The position numbers and the translations under genes are program-made. Shown piece after piece: positions 38,401 through 52,038 of a stretch of 64,000 nucleotides of DNA. How positions within the stretch are numbered: position 1 is the first letter of the stretch; each line of letters starts with the position of its first letter. The stretch covers positions 6,174,501-6,238,500 of the forward strand of contig JAZARR010000153.1 in assembly GCA_037389465.1 (NCBI GenBank). The letters are read 5' to 3'. This DNA comes from Baylisascaris procyonis (taxonomy: Eukaryota > Nematoda > Chromadorea > Rhabditida > Ascarididae). The notes below the pieces were generated by a model. The model saw only the letters and a program-made list of their open reading frames with translations, had not been told where the DNA came from and ran no database searches.

Positions 38401-39671
38401 GACAATAGGTGAATATATAACGCATTTAGCATTCGAGCTTATTTTTCTGCCCACTAGGTGGGGGATTCTTAAAAGTGATGCCTATTTTAGCAAAGAATAG
38501 TATTCATTATTTCTAAAAATATTCGAAAATAATCGAGAAAAAGCATTTCAAGATTCATTGATTAAAAGTTGAAAAATGTTTTTTGGTATTGAAAAAAAAA
38601 AATTGTCATCAAAGATTTGATTTGAATATTTGTTGAGAATTTCTGATGTGCATTGGTTATGTTGATGATAAAGAAGACAAGTGAAACGATAATTGAATTA
38701 AATATGCAAAATAATTTGCATCGAAATCCACTTTAATTGACTCGATTCTACAATTAAACATAAAACACCTAGCAACTTATATCATTTGTCACTAAGCAAT
38801 CGATCAATAAAATAGTAATCATTTATGCAAATTTAGCTAATCCTGTACTTCAAGGTATGTGCTAATTAAATACCTAAATAATTGATAAGTAGAAACTTAT
38901 AAACTCGAACAATGATATCATCCATGATGGGTAAATGTTTGTATTTTGAGCTTAGCGGTAGTTGAGATATGCTTCTCTTCAGTCGTCTCTTTGATAACTA
39001 ATCCATCTTTTTTCGATCACTAATATTGTGTTCATTTGTGAGGTGTGATGTTACGAATGTAAAAATTTCATATTATATTGAATAATGTTTATTGTATAAT
39101 GCGTTTCAACTTAGTGTTACAGTTTAAGATGTTACGATTTGTGGTGTTGAGTGAAAATAATCTCAATGATTGTCAAGTATATGCTTATCCAAGACTCGTA
39201 TATTTCTCATCGAAGGTTTTGACCATATTAAACTTGGCTATTTCTGTGTTTTTTTTTTTTTTTTAAATAGAAATATGCTTAATGAAATGAACATTAACAT
39301 TTATTGCGTCATATTTTTGCCCCAGGCAATTTGTTTTTTATGCAATTCTTCATCTTATCCATTAGTGCCACTACCACTCTTCAACAATAAAAAAATTTTT
39401 TTCTCTCTCCTCTCATAGTCTCGTTAATCGCTTATTGAATTATTATCGCCTTGAATATGTTCTGCACTTTTTTGCATATTCTTCGTTCAAATCAAATTTC
39501 TAAATTTGCATAAATTCTTTTGCATATTTTATTGATCCGATAATACGTTATCGTTTTTTTTTTTGCATAATAAACTAATGTAAAAATTTCATAAATATAG
39601 TCTATATTTCAGGTATATTTATTTCATCTTTTTTTTCCACGCTCATCGTGCAGTCGGTTGACCGATGCGAA

Positions 39672-39687
39672 CCAATCGTATGGGCGG
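39672..39687 (+). promoter_or_regulatory. CCAAT box and GC box upstream of the putative first unc-34 exon
   Basis: CCAAT (39672-39676) is followed six bases later by GGGCGG (39682-39687), in a locally GC-richer stretch about 100 bases before the inferred start codon at 39784. This is a plausible core promoter for the Ena/VASP gene. An upstream ATG at 39664 opens only a short frame. The call is motif-based. Confidence 0.4.
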
Positions 39688-39783
39688 AAGTAGAAGAATT
39701 TAATTGTTCTTTTATTGTCTTACTTCATATTACTGCCATTCGATTTCACTGCCTTTTCGTTGGGACGTCTCGTGCTGCACGTC

Positions 39784-39788
39784 ATGGA
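39784..39788 (+). CDS. unc-34: Putative unc-34 coding exon 1 (ATG-GA only)
   Basis: Exon 2 needs an upstream partner ending in phase 2. ATGGA followed by donor GTGAGT fits, giving a protein that starts [18 protein letters not shown]. The distance from Met to the conserved tyrosine is then 16 residues, the same as in vertebrate VASP. The CCAAT and GC boxes lie 100 bases upstream. Any ATGNN/GT in the right place could serve, so this is an inference. Confidence 0.45.
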
Positions 39789-42700
39789 GTGAGTTCTCCT
39801 TTTTTTCTTCTTTGCTAATCGTTTTTATTCAATTCGTGTAAAGTTTAATTTATTTTTATTGATTATATGTGATCACCTTCCGGCGCATTTGTGCCGATGT
39901 AAAGTGGAACGTGAATGTTTACGGGTGCAGTTTAAAGCTGCAATTTTCGACAACTTTTTTTGTTCATTAATTTCGAGCGTTGAAAATTGCCATTACTTAA
40001 AGAAATTAGTTTCAGAGAAGTGAAAAATGGTGTTTTTAAGCGGGAAAATCTGAAAGATATAGGTCTAACATTTCTAAAAGGGACGGGGGGGGGGTTAAGA
40101 AGTTGGTACGAAAAGAGAAGGAAAGTTGTACTCTCTAATCATAAGCATTCCAAAAAAAAAGCTAGAAGACAATTGCATCGCTTCCATCTTGGAAAGTAAT
40201 TTTCCACATGGGTGGTATTCTATTACTGATTGCGTTCGATTTGACAATGATAGTAAATGATTCGATTTTCTTCTACAAGTAGCATGAACTGAATTATTTC
40301 AATATTGTAGATAAAAAGAAAGAATTTTTTTTTGATCTATTTGAAAGGATAGGATCGATCATATGAACGTTTCTTGTGAGCAACACGTTATTGTTGTATT
40401 GCATTCTTGTCATCTTCAATATGAATACTATTTGCTCATTTTTTTGCTGCGATTTTTTAAATTTTCTTTTCAAGAGCAACGTTAGCAGAGATATCTGCAC
40501 TCATTATTTGTAAGACTGCTTTCAGTATGCACTTTGGAAGGTGTTTAAGTGCTTTAGTAACCGATAATTTTTATCGGCTTTTGTTTATTTTATGTTTAGT
40601 CTCATCGGAATCATCGGGGAAAGCGAGAGGAAGAAGGGAGGGAGAAAGGGAGGTGGGCGGACAGAGGTAGACAAAGGCAGATGATCACCTGTTTAATAGG
40701 ATAGTAATCGGTGTTGTAGCAAATATTTTTGAGCATGTTGATTGGGATGTTAATTAATATTGGCGAGGTAAATAAAGGTGATCGGAAATAAAAATTGAAG
40801 TTGTTTGAAGCTGTAGTGAAGCGAATAAATCTTTGGTGAAAAAGAGTTGGATATTTGCGTTCGATGAGTGCATTCGTATTTACTCACTGGATACGAGAGG
40901 GTGGATTTTGCTTTCGAAATGACCTTTCATCAACAAGTGCTTGCACATTTTATTGATATTTTTGCATCGCATCCTGCTTCACTTCCCTTCTCATTGAATT
41001 TCATCTCGAATAAATGAGTACCACCCATCATTGATGCTGCTTGCGCAACCAACGACCACATCTTTGCATAGTGTAAAAAAGCTTGCGGGATTATCGTAAT
41101 GCACCGATTATAAGCCCACTCATGGTAAAAATCTTAGGGGATTATGTAGACTTTTATGGAGATTTAAAAATTGCTTTCGATATGCTACAAGTGGATATTA
41201 AGTCTCGATTATATGTCCCCGTATAGGGTGGAGGTGAGCATTTCAAAGTGAAAGCTTTCGTGCCTTTTCCTCACCTATATATCGATTACGATAGCACACC
41301 GTTTTCTCCACCTCTCACCTGCATCCTAATTACGTTATAGGGATATATGAAAATTTTCACTTTCGATTATACGTTAATTTAATCAGAAACCCTTCGCCTA
41401 TTGATTTCACTTCATGATTATGCGCCTTCCCTTCACCTCCTCCTTCTTCCAAAAAAGGGAAACCTTTGGGGCCATGGACAAGATTTCGCGATGCTTGTGA
41501 GAGTCAACATTCTACATAAACATATTTTCTGCACTGCTATGTACCCATTGTTCAATGTTCTCTTTAAAGGGGCACTGTGAGAAATGTTGGAAAAGTTTTG
41601 CATTGTATCTTTAAAAAATTTAGCAGGGAATAACGAATATTTTAGAAGATAAGGAGAGAACCTTAGAGGCATTCGGCGATTAGATTGGCTTGCTGCCATA
41701 AAAGTTCTTCCACTCACTGACCACCCAATTCTCCATTCATTTACTGTCGTTAAAAAGGCCATTCGAGAAAAAAAAATTTTTTTTTTATCTAGAAGATGAC
41801 AATTCCTTTCAATATTAATAGCGAATTGTACTTTTTGAATGTCTTTAGTTTGAAATTCGATGCGGCTCATGTATACATTTTGTTGGATCTAAGCATGTCA
41901 TTGATATATATAGGTAAAAAGTTGTTCCATATGGACACAAATACATAGAAGGGATGATGATCACTTTTTTTCTCTGAATTCTCCTCCGCCTTTCAATAGT
42001 TATTGATGTTTGTTTTTTTCTTTGCACATTCTCTCGAAGGTTTTCGAGGAAGCGAAAGCTCTTAAACGATGTGATAACGTAATTTGTCAAATAAAAGATT
42101 GACCAATAGATCAGTTTTATTAATCGACTTTTCTATGGCTTCATCTTTTTCTAATTTGAAAAATTTTCCGCATTTTTTTTTCAATTGTGCTTTTATCAAA
42201 ATATTTACCAAATTGCGTTTTCATATGGAATTTTTATATGAAATATGAACAATAGAAACAAAAAGCAGTCTATTTTAAGTAATATTTGCAAAAACTATTT
42301 AATATACTTTTATTTGGTTTCATATGTGATGTTTATATGCATAGGAATTATGCAAATCATATACAAAATTTTGTAAATGAAAGGAGAGGGGTATGAATTC
42401 TTTCAGATCATTTTTTTACTAGCCGTATGTCATTGGAAAATAGTTTATCGTCTTAGAGGGAATTTGATCAGGCGAGCGCGATGATATCTGAAATTTCGAC
42501 ACTAGAACCTCCGATACTATGTGCTTTGAAAGTAACCGCCATTTGCATTGACTTCGTAAATGAATTCTTTTACATGTTTATATGCGTATTAGATACTTAC
42601 TTCCTCACTGATGTAAGGCGATAACGGTTGTTTAATTTACTTGTGCATAATAATCGAAGTGAATATTCTATGTGATAGGTGAACCAAAGCCGTCAACTCA

Positions 42701-45700
42701 ACCATATCTGTCTTGACAGCTGCTATATTTGCTGTCTTTTGATTGTGCCGATGTATGCAATGAGAGTTCCATGCAGTAACATTTCAATAAACAGTAATAC
42801 AAGAGAAATGCGAATGCATCTCTTATATGTTAATATTTAAATGTAGGATGCATTAGTTTAAAAAAATTTTTGTGCCTCCTTGAGGTTCTATTATTCATCC
42901 TCTCCCGTCTCCGCTTCCTCCCCCCCCCTTTGATTGTGTCCGCCAAATCCTGGTGGTATAGATAGTAGACTAAGATAATTGTTATATAAAAATGACAATT
43001 AACGGATTTAACGTGTAATTGTTATGTATTTATTAATTGAATTTATTATATTTATTTGTTTACTAGGTGGATAGTAAATGAGGAAGCGATCGTAGTATGA
43101 TCAGAATCGTTTATACCAGTATGCGCTTCATAGCGGTTACTTGTATTTTTTCGATAAAATTTGATTTTTATTCCAATTTTATCACTTTTTGATGACATTA
43201 TTAAGCAGATCATCCATTGATTATTATGATTAAGTGAACATACGTCAAGGAAAAAAGTGATGAATTCTCGTTGTCACTTCACTGCTTCTCCCACTGTTCA
43301 TTTTTTCCTCTCCATCATCTCTCACGAGACGTCATAGGCAAACCATGGCTGGTTTATATCAATTTCTTTCTTCCTCTCCATTTTGTATCTCATGTCCGTC
43401 CCTTTCCAATTGTTCAGCTTTTTCCCGAAAATATAGGAATTTAAAGTTTTGTTGATAAACTGCCATTTGCATTCCCTCATTTCACGTTTAATTTCCCTCT
43501 CCCTTTTTCATGGGAATAAAAAATTAAGGTTTCTCTGAGTCATTCTAGTGATGTTGTTATCTGGTTGTTGATGTGTAAACACATCATCATCACATCATAT
43601 CGAATATTTTGTTGATTCTTTTGTAGATGATGAGTGGATGTTTGTAGAAAGCGTTTCATTTTTTTTTTTCTTTTTTGTAACAGCAATGGATGAACCGTTT
43701 TCAATATATATATTTCTGAACGCAGCTATTTTTTATGTTTACTTTGAATTGTGTTTCTTCTAGCATCCATTACATTCTTTACTGCCACTTCTATGGAATA
43801 AGATTGACCTGGCCAATACAACATTTATGTCTTCTGCGCTATTCTTAAACGTGCACTATCCTGATTTTATCATGGTAACCTAATGAGGAGGTTCACATTT
43901 TTGGTCCAAATCAACATCCCCCACTCCTTCCCCCCCTCCTCCTCCCAGTTATTGTCCATTATTCACGTAAACTCTTCCACATAGCTGACTAAAGCTTTTT
44001 ATCCTCCAATGGACTTTGATTTCTTTGAGTCCCTTGAACATTTGAGTGGGGAGAGGGGAGGAGGAAATGGAGGTACCGATAGTGAACGTTTGACTGAGTA
44101 GGCAAGGGGGGGGGGGGGGATGGGGGCATTGATAGTGAACATTTGGAAATTCATATGGAGTTAACGATGTTGCAGATACAGCGAACGCATCACCTCGTAA
44201 CTGTTGTGCCCATGCTAAAAGAGCATTAAAGCTTAAGGCAGATGTGTGGTAGGCAAGGGGATAAAGCGAATCGTCGTGCAGCATTGGGCATTGTTAAGTC
44301 GGCCAAGTGACCACTGTTGTGTCCCTTCCTAACACTCTCTCTTTGGCTATTCTTCTTTGGCATAAAGAATAGATGTCACTATGTCTGCTTCTAGCCTATT
44401 TCTATGTTATTTATTAATGCCACACATTGCGTCCTATTATTGTGCAACGACAACGAACGAGCATCATCAACAGCACGTATATGCATACATCCATCGATGG
44501 TGCTATTCTTCTTGGACGATGCTTTCGCACGCTTTAATGCGCCAAATTTTGCTCTTTTTGAGGGATTGGCCAATTCATCTACGATCTTCCTGCGTTTGGC
44601 CAGTTCGTTTGCGATCTTGTTGCATAAATGGCCAAAATAACCAATGCCTCTAGTATTCTTGCATTAGGGTCAAGCGGATAAGCGGATCGTATTTAAGTGG
44701 CATAAAGTTCGAACAACGAGGAGGACACATTCTTCGATGGACAGCTCCATTTAAGTGAGGTGTTGCCATACGTTGATAACAGTGTCCGCAATGAATTTTC
44801 GCGAATTAAGCTACAGCGGGATTGAAATTTGAATAAACATGAATGTCATCCGGCAAATCGATCATGCGGAAAATCAAAAAATTGATGCAAAAAATTAATT
44901 ATTTATGGGTAGTGAAATAGGCGTATTGAAATGTGGAATAGAGCCGAGCATATATTCGAAGGATTATGGTCGATGTGCTCGAAAATATTTGATGGATGGA
45001 GGGGGCGGATATATGCGAACGTTGCCGGAATTGATGCAATCACCAAACGGATTTTATGGATCGTCACATACGTTGAGTGGTTTAATTTGCAGATTTGTTG
45101 AGAGAAACGAAGGGATTACCCTCTGTGGTGGTCTTGAATCACTCGTACATCTGCTACAACGCTGCAATTGTAAGCCGTGAGTTACTCATTACTCACTGCT
45201 TCGTTGTGTGCATTACTCTTACTTTCTACTATTGAGCTGTAATGATTGAAAGGCATTTAAGTTCATTTGGAGTGGTGAATTTTTTAAAAAAACAAAGTTT
45301 AACGAATTGTGAAGATGATGATTAATGATTTAATTGTTTGAGAAAATATTAAAAGCGCTTTCCTTCATCTTTGTTCGAGAATTTTTTTTCCTGAAATATT
45401 AAAAAAAAGGACATTCATCTATATTATCCACTCCAATTTGCATCTTTTATAAATTTGCATATACCCAAAATCTTCTGAAAATAAATTTTTTAAAAGTCAC
45501 AAGAGGAAATATTTTCCAAAATGTTTTTTTTTGGCTCGAAGATAATCGCAGTTGCAATCTAAAATTCGATTGATGAATGCTTTAAGATTTTTAATGTGCC
45601 CCATTTTTAATGCATCCCTGTGATATAATTTCTGGATCGATGACTTTTGTGACCATTTTTCTAGATGATGCGAATATTTAATGTTTCATAGATTGAACCA

Positions 45701-48700
45701 ATTCGATCGGTGCATTTTTTGATTATTCTGCTTCATTTAGTTTTGAGCCTAGGTGTTTGGCAGCCTCTTCTCATTCACTATTCATCGATTCATTTAGGCG
45801 AAAGAGACAAACTATAAAGCAATTTAGACGGTTTTAGGGGTGCAATTTTTTAAGGAAACATTTTACATTTTTTTCTCACATTCCATTCCACTAAAGTGGA
45901 GCATTTATTGATTCTATCTTTCTTTGGAGTTTCTTTTAGTTAACGATAGCTAGAGCGTGAAGGTGCTATAGTGCAGTTTTTTTTTTTTTGTTGTTGTTGT
46001 TTTATGCAACAAAATGACGTACAAATAGCAGAAAGTTAATTGTAATCTAGTTATTGTGGCCTTATTTCTTCCATTATTGATTCGTTTTTCTCCGCTGATG
46101 ATTTTTTTTTCCCCGTTAATGATCCGTTGTTTCGTTAATGATCGTTTTCCGGAAACGGTCTCTTTTTTTCCGTTAATGATTAAATTTTTTTAAATTTCAA
46201 ATTACCGTTATTTAAACATTACAAGGCACTTGAAGTCTTCAGAAATTTCTTGTTTCTTTTTTTGTTTTTTTTTTCTCACATCTCTTACCACACAAATGTT
46301 GCCAACCTTAAACTGTTCTTTATACGGGGGGGGGGGGGATTTTATTTTGATTAAAGTTATAAAAATTTTAATTATAAACAGTCGCTGAGGTTTTAATTGA
46401 TTAAAGGTATAAAAATTTTTGTTCATTTTTTAACAAACACAAGATCCTGAGAAGGGCCTCGCGTTGTTTTGCTTCAAACCCTTCTCTCCTCCTTCCCTAC
46501 CCCTCTACTTCCTTCCCCCCCACCCCTCACCCTCCCCTCCTCCATCCTTATCATGGTCATAGATATTTGTCATTGTTTGGCCAATTTTTCGCATAACTCA
46601 TCTAAGCGTTCAATGAGCTGAACAAATTTTACAGCAGCATTATGCTAATATATAGTTTTCATAATATTTTCAATATAAACTAATGAATCGATGAAAGTGT
46701 ATACATAAATAAGAGAGAATAATGTTGGCAGATGGTGTAGGTGTATATGCGGTCTTTAATTAGGCAGACTCATTAACGTTTGCCCGCTTGGTTCTCTTTC
46801 ATTGTAAATCGAGTTAACAATCAACGAACGATACGAACGTTTCTTGCGGAAATAACATTATCGCTTGGATTTGTGACATTGCAGATGTCGTCTCTAAGGG
46901 ATTAATTTTAATGCACTATATTCACTAAGACTGATGGCATTATACGATAATTTTATAGTTTTATAAATATTATTTCTGTTATATTAGAAGAAAAGAAAAG
47001 ATCGAAAATTTTGGAATCGATTTTTGATACTTTTTTAAATTAATTTAAGCAACCGGAAATTAAATTAGATTTAGAGATAGCCTTACCCGGTCAGTAGCCA
47101 GCTATATTCGGTTGCCATCTGGCATAGTTATTTGTAATTAAAACAATATAGTTTGGATGATGCAGCGAATATGGCATTTGCATAAAGTTGGAGAATATGT
47201 TCTCAGATGTATCAGAAATGGTTGAGCATATTCGGGTTATCCTCCTCCTGTCCAGTGTCCTTCCCGCTATTGATATCCCCTAGCATCCCCTCCCCCCCTC
47301 TTCTTCTCAGCTTATTCTTCATTTTATGAGGGAGCATACTTGATTTATTTGTGTTAACCATTCGTTCTTCATGTTAGAGGTTCAATTTATATGCAGATAT
47401 GTGACGAGCAATAATCCATTCATAGTTTTCCTCATTCTTCCATATAGACTCTTAGGTGCCCTAAATTGTTCGATTCGCCGATGAAATGGAAGGAAAAAAT
47501 TTCACCGCAGACGTCGTCGTGCACCGCACCCGTTGGATTATTGATTCCATTCAATGATTATCGCATTATCTCTTCAACTGTTATTGCTTGCATCCCATAC
47601 TTTGCCAAAATAGGGGGTATTATGGAAAGGGCGGGGGGGTGGGGGGTCCGGAACCATTTTCAGTTAATCCGATGACAAAAGGAATAAATTTTTATGAACA
47701 TTTTTGGAATTTTTTGTTGGCAAGTTGACAAATATTTTATTTCATCTCTCTCAGTGGAAGTTACTTCATCAATTTGAAAATTTTACTCACGTTCTTACAA
47801 GGATTTGCATTTAAAGATTTTGAATTTGTCGTGAATGAGCTGCTACTCTACTTTTACCTTTGGTTTCATTCCAAAGAGGATTTTTTGGGCGAATAGAAAA
47901 ACTTCTTGCCCACCCATTTACCTGAGATCAATCTCTGGCGCATCTGTCCATCAGAAGTCACGAATCTCTGATACGACTTCAAAACCACTAAATGCTTGAA
48001 GAGAATTTTCTTTACGGTTAGCGTAAAAGCAGTTGCTAAGAGTGAGTACACTTGAAGAATTGAATTTGCACGCAATATTATTTATTCAGATTGCGATGCA
48101 GCTAAAAAGTAAATTGAATTTCCTTTAGCGTTACCATATAGTGATGTTGGATATTTAATCACTATAAGGGCGCTGCCTACTGTAGTTTTTGATGTGCTCT
48201 TTATAACACTGCTTATTTTCCTGGAAATTTTATATAAGGGGGAGTGATTGGGATTTTTTAATAATGCTTTGATTCAGACGATTCATAGCATCGTTTTTTG
48301 ATCGATTAATAGAGATCATCTAACGGCTGCGTTTTAATCTGACGCCCTAAACAAAATGCTTTTAATTTCTACTTTTTTACGTTGTAATTGAGATTTTGTT
48401 AATGAAGTGTAAATATTTTAATTTCTATCGAATTTTTGATGTGAAGTAAAAATATTTCTAAATTTTGGTTTCATTACGTCTCTTTATGAGACAGTCTGTT
48501 AAAATCGCGATTTCTATGCATTAAATAGTCTTTAACGTTTTCTTTTGTGTATATATCATAGAGGATATATAATATCTATTATAAAGTACACTAGCTTTAC
48601 CATCGATGTTTTTGGCTTATAAACGATTAATTATTGTGGAAGGAAAATAATTTATTTGAGATATGTTAATGTAGTTGAAATTAACATCGTATTCGTATTC

Positions 48701-51700
48701 AGGGACTTTTCGAGACTTCTGGAATTAATCCATTTCCAGTACCGTTGTAACCGGGAATGAATTTAATGCTTAAACTTTCTTCCTGAGTCCAACAGGATTT
48801 TATGTTGATGTGAACTGCAAGATCGTATGAATGAGTAGTTGGAATATCGTTGTCCCTTATTGCCGATTCGCGATGGCTCTTGAGTTTTTTGCATTTTTGC
48901 ATAACGACGCGATAATGATGTTATATTCCATTTAGAAGTCAATCATAAAATCTATGGATAAGATTGTATAAGATTATTCGATATCTCTCTTTGTTGTTGT
49001 GCCGATTTCAATTTCAATTTCATTTCATTTCAATTTCTATCAATTTCGTTTCTGTCTTTTCGCAGCAATGGTTGACATTAACATATCTATGTACGCAATC
49101 ATCTCCACAAATCATTCGAATCAATCCCCAAGACAATCATAATTGAGTAAATATTTTGCTGGTGACTCATGCATGGGATTGGTCACTCTTCAAAAGAACT
49201 ATTATATATTAGCAAGAGGATAATTTTTATTTCGGTAATCCGTCCTCCATGATGGACATGGTACCCTCTCAATAAATGGAAGTGAAAGATTTTTTTGGAC
49301 GAAAGCGGAAGTGAGATTTTCCTTTACAAATAGTGGCCTGATTTAAACTTTGATCGCATTTCTTACGGAATTAGATGCTCCCTTCTATCTTCCCATTCTT
49401 CTTACTGCGAATCAGGCTTATAGTTTTTTTTGGCCGTTGAATTCCTATTGAGCGAAATTTTTTACAGCAGAGGATTTCATCGTTGATATTAATTGTATTC
49501 ATTGGAGGATGAATAATATATTTAAAAGGAACTTTGCACCTTTCGCAATGTGGCAGCGCAATTTCTGATTTATCTACGAGTTGGCTGAATGAGGTATGAT
49601 AGCTGTCTAAATCCCAAGTCCTTCAGTCATCTTCTTCCTTCACCCCTTTCCCTCTACCTACCTTGCTACAATCGGACTCGCTGGCTAACTTCGAAGAGGC
49701 TTGTGTGGTTTTTTAGAGAGTACTGTGTGATGGTGTGTATATAGAGAACATTAATGGAAATATTTACTTAAATGTATTTTACAGTATGTTTTGTAATTTA
49801 TAAGCAATAGGCAGTAATGTGAAGAATGATATTTAAGGGAGGCCACGGTGGCAATAGCAACAGCTGATGTGATGGTTTACGATGACGGAAGCAAGCGATG
49901 GCTGTCCCCGGATGGTTGTGTTGAACCTGCCCGATCTCAAGTTCGCATATTGCGCAATACACGAACTAACGCCTTCCGAATCGTCGGCACAAGACTTCAG
50001 GTTACCGCCTCATATAATTCTTTATAAGCTATTGAAACATAACAGCAGTCTATCAGGGACTTGTGGGAGATTTGGGGGGCTTTTTTGTGAGATGCTTAAC
50101 GCAGAGAGTATCATAGGAATGGAATATCATGATATGACAGCAAGGAAATGTTGAGACTTGAGACTTGTAATAGAACATCAGCAAGGCTTGTAATATTCAA
50201 ATGCAGAGTTCCGATTTGCATTGATTATGTTGAGATGAGGGATGTGGAGCTTTTGTGACACTCCTGCCAGTCACCATTATGAATGCCTAATCTTGAAACT
50301 TTACTGGTTTCCTGAAAAAGGAACTACCAGGATGTTATTAAGAGAATAGAGTCTATAACATTGCGAATACAATATGGTGACATTAAAGAGTTGTAGCTGT
50401 TTAAGTACAGGTTTACAGTATTTTATAGCCTTTCAGATGTTGTTAGCGAGTTGCATATTTTTCGTTGTACGTTCGATAACTAGGTACGGGATGATCCAAA
50501 GGTCAACGTATATAACGATAACTACATGTAGAAAACACATCCATTCTGCGGTAGGAAAATACAGTTAATTGTGGGTACCCGACCTTTCATTATCTAAGAA
50601 AAGGATTCTTGTTTTTTACTATCAAATTCACTGGGAAATTGAAGCGATTTGTTGGATTCATAGATAGATACAATGGTGTTCGCAAAAAATTGTTGAGGGA
50701 GAAGAAAAGAAGCTTAGGGTCCGATAAGTTGAATGGGAAATTTGCGATATAGTCGCTTGGCGAAAATTCGTATCAGCGCTTAAATAAGACGAAGTTAGGT
50801 AATTTGCCCATGGGAGGCCGCAAGTCTCTTTTTTTAATGGCTTTCATAAAATTGGAAGTTGTTCTTTCGAAGTTGCAACGATTTTTAACAAAAAATTTTC
50901 GAATTTTTTGGAAGAAAAACGAAAAAAATCTTTTCTATATTCGCCGATGGTCATGTTCACCTTCTTACATTCCATCAAGCTCACTCCTTTTTTCAAATTT
51001 TTAGCAGCTTTTTATGCAGCACTGTGTGCTCCCATGTTTTATTCACCATTTCTTTCTTTTTATTTCTATTTAAACTTCTCTCGTTGCTTTTTCCTTTGAA
51101 GAAATTAAAATTTTTGGTTTTTAAGCTTCTTTCTATGTGGAGTGAGCAAAACTTCCAATGCATGGGGGGAGGAGGGGCCTTCACCCTTCATATCTCATTG
51201 TCTTTCTTTTGTGGTCGCGTGCTGGTTGATTGTGTTCAAATAAAAAAAATTTCTTTCAGGATCGAGAATGGATATTGAATTGTAATGTATATGAGAGGCT
51301 GAAATACAATCCTGCAACGCCGACATTTCATCAGTGGAGAGACGAAAAGAGAAAGGTGGGAACTTTCTTTGAGTTGCTTTGATTTCTTTGTTTTGGATTT
51401 TCGAATCGGTAGAATCTTTTATCTTTTTTCCATTGTTTTTTCTCTTCTTATTTATCTTTTTGGAGTTAATTGTAAATTTGCAATATAGCCTAGAGGATGA
51501 CTGAGAACATACGTGAAGACCCATACGTGAGCAGCTGCCCTCTCACCTCCTCCCTCTCCTCCCCCCCCCCCCCGCCTCCACCCACTCCTCTGCTCCTTGT
51601 TTGTTACTTGCACTTAAAAGAGATTTTATTAATCGCAGCCTTTAAATGCCGGATTTGGAAACGCCAAATGGAAAGCTCGAAGTTGACTTTAATGCCCTAA

Positions 51701-51909
51701 AATGGAGGGGTGTGTATCTGCTCGTATGATAATGGGCGCACTTTTTATCGATTTCGGCGTTTTTTTGCATTTATATCAGATTCGTAGACGCTCATAAGTG
51801 ATTTACTGGATGTAGCTTTGTAGTTTCACGTGAAGATTATGGAGAGTTGTTTATTTATTTACTTGTTTATTTGTTTATTTATTTATTTATTTATATGTAT
51901 GCTTACATA

Positions 51910-51973
<64 letters not shown>

Positions 51974-51986
51974 CATATGTATACAA

Positions 51987-52038
<52 letters not shown>

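Larger units (their letters stand above)
25923..39640. other. Long AT-rich intergenic region, no gene recognised
   Basis: No exon can be supported in this 13.7 kb. It holds T and A runs, hairpins (27131-27158, 28695-28712), a dispersed repeat (29118), a somewhat GC-richer patch at 29380-29960, a G-rich run near 31573, a GA-rich tract (34613-34645), a CTG repeat (35408-35489), polypurine and polypyrimidine tracts (36175-36195, 37305-37385), and scattered short open frames. A stretch at 33380-33660 looks less AT-rich but shows no recognisable product. Confidence 0.4.
43949..45180. other. Patch of long open frames on both strands within unc-34 intron 1
   Basis: This less AT-rich stretch holds frames of 111 codons (43949-44284, -), about 91 (44391-44663, -), 90 (44381-44653, +) and 91 (44905-45180, +). 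The 44391-44663 minus frame is strongly charged ([20 protein letters not shown], then [19 protein letters not shown]) and includes a 30-bp tandem duplication that preserves frame. No homology is recognised. It may be a relic, a nested gene or an alternative exon. Confidence 0.25.
39789..49837 (+). other. Putative unc-34 intron 1 (10 kb)
   Basis: GTGAGT...ATTTAAG. AT-rich, with polypurine tracts (40617-40680), G runs (44106, 46326), C-rich tracts (42920, 43930, 46490-46545) and a patch of long open frames at 43949-45180. A minus-strand frame of 145 codons (41433-41870) shows no recognised domain. A triple CGTTAATGAT repeat lies at 46114-46180. Confidence 0.4.

Noticed and set aside
49882..50154. 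90-codon + frame starting in exon 2
   Set aside because: It is an out-of-phase shadow of the EVH1 exon.
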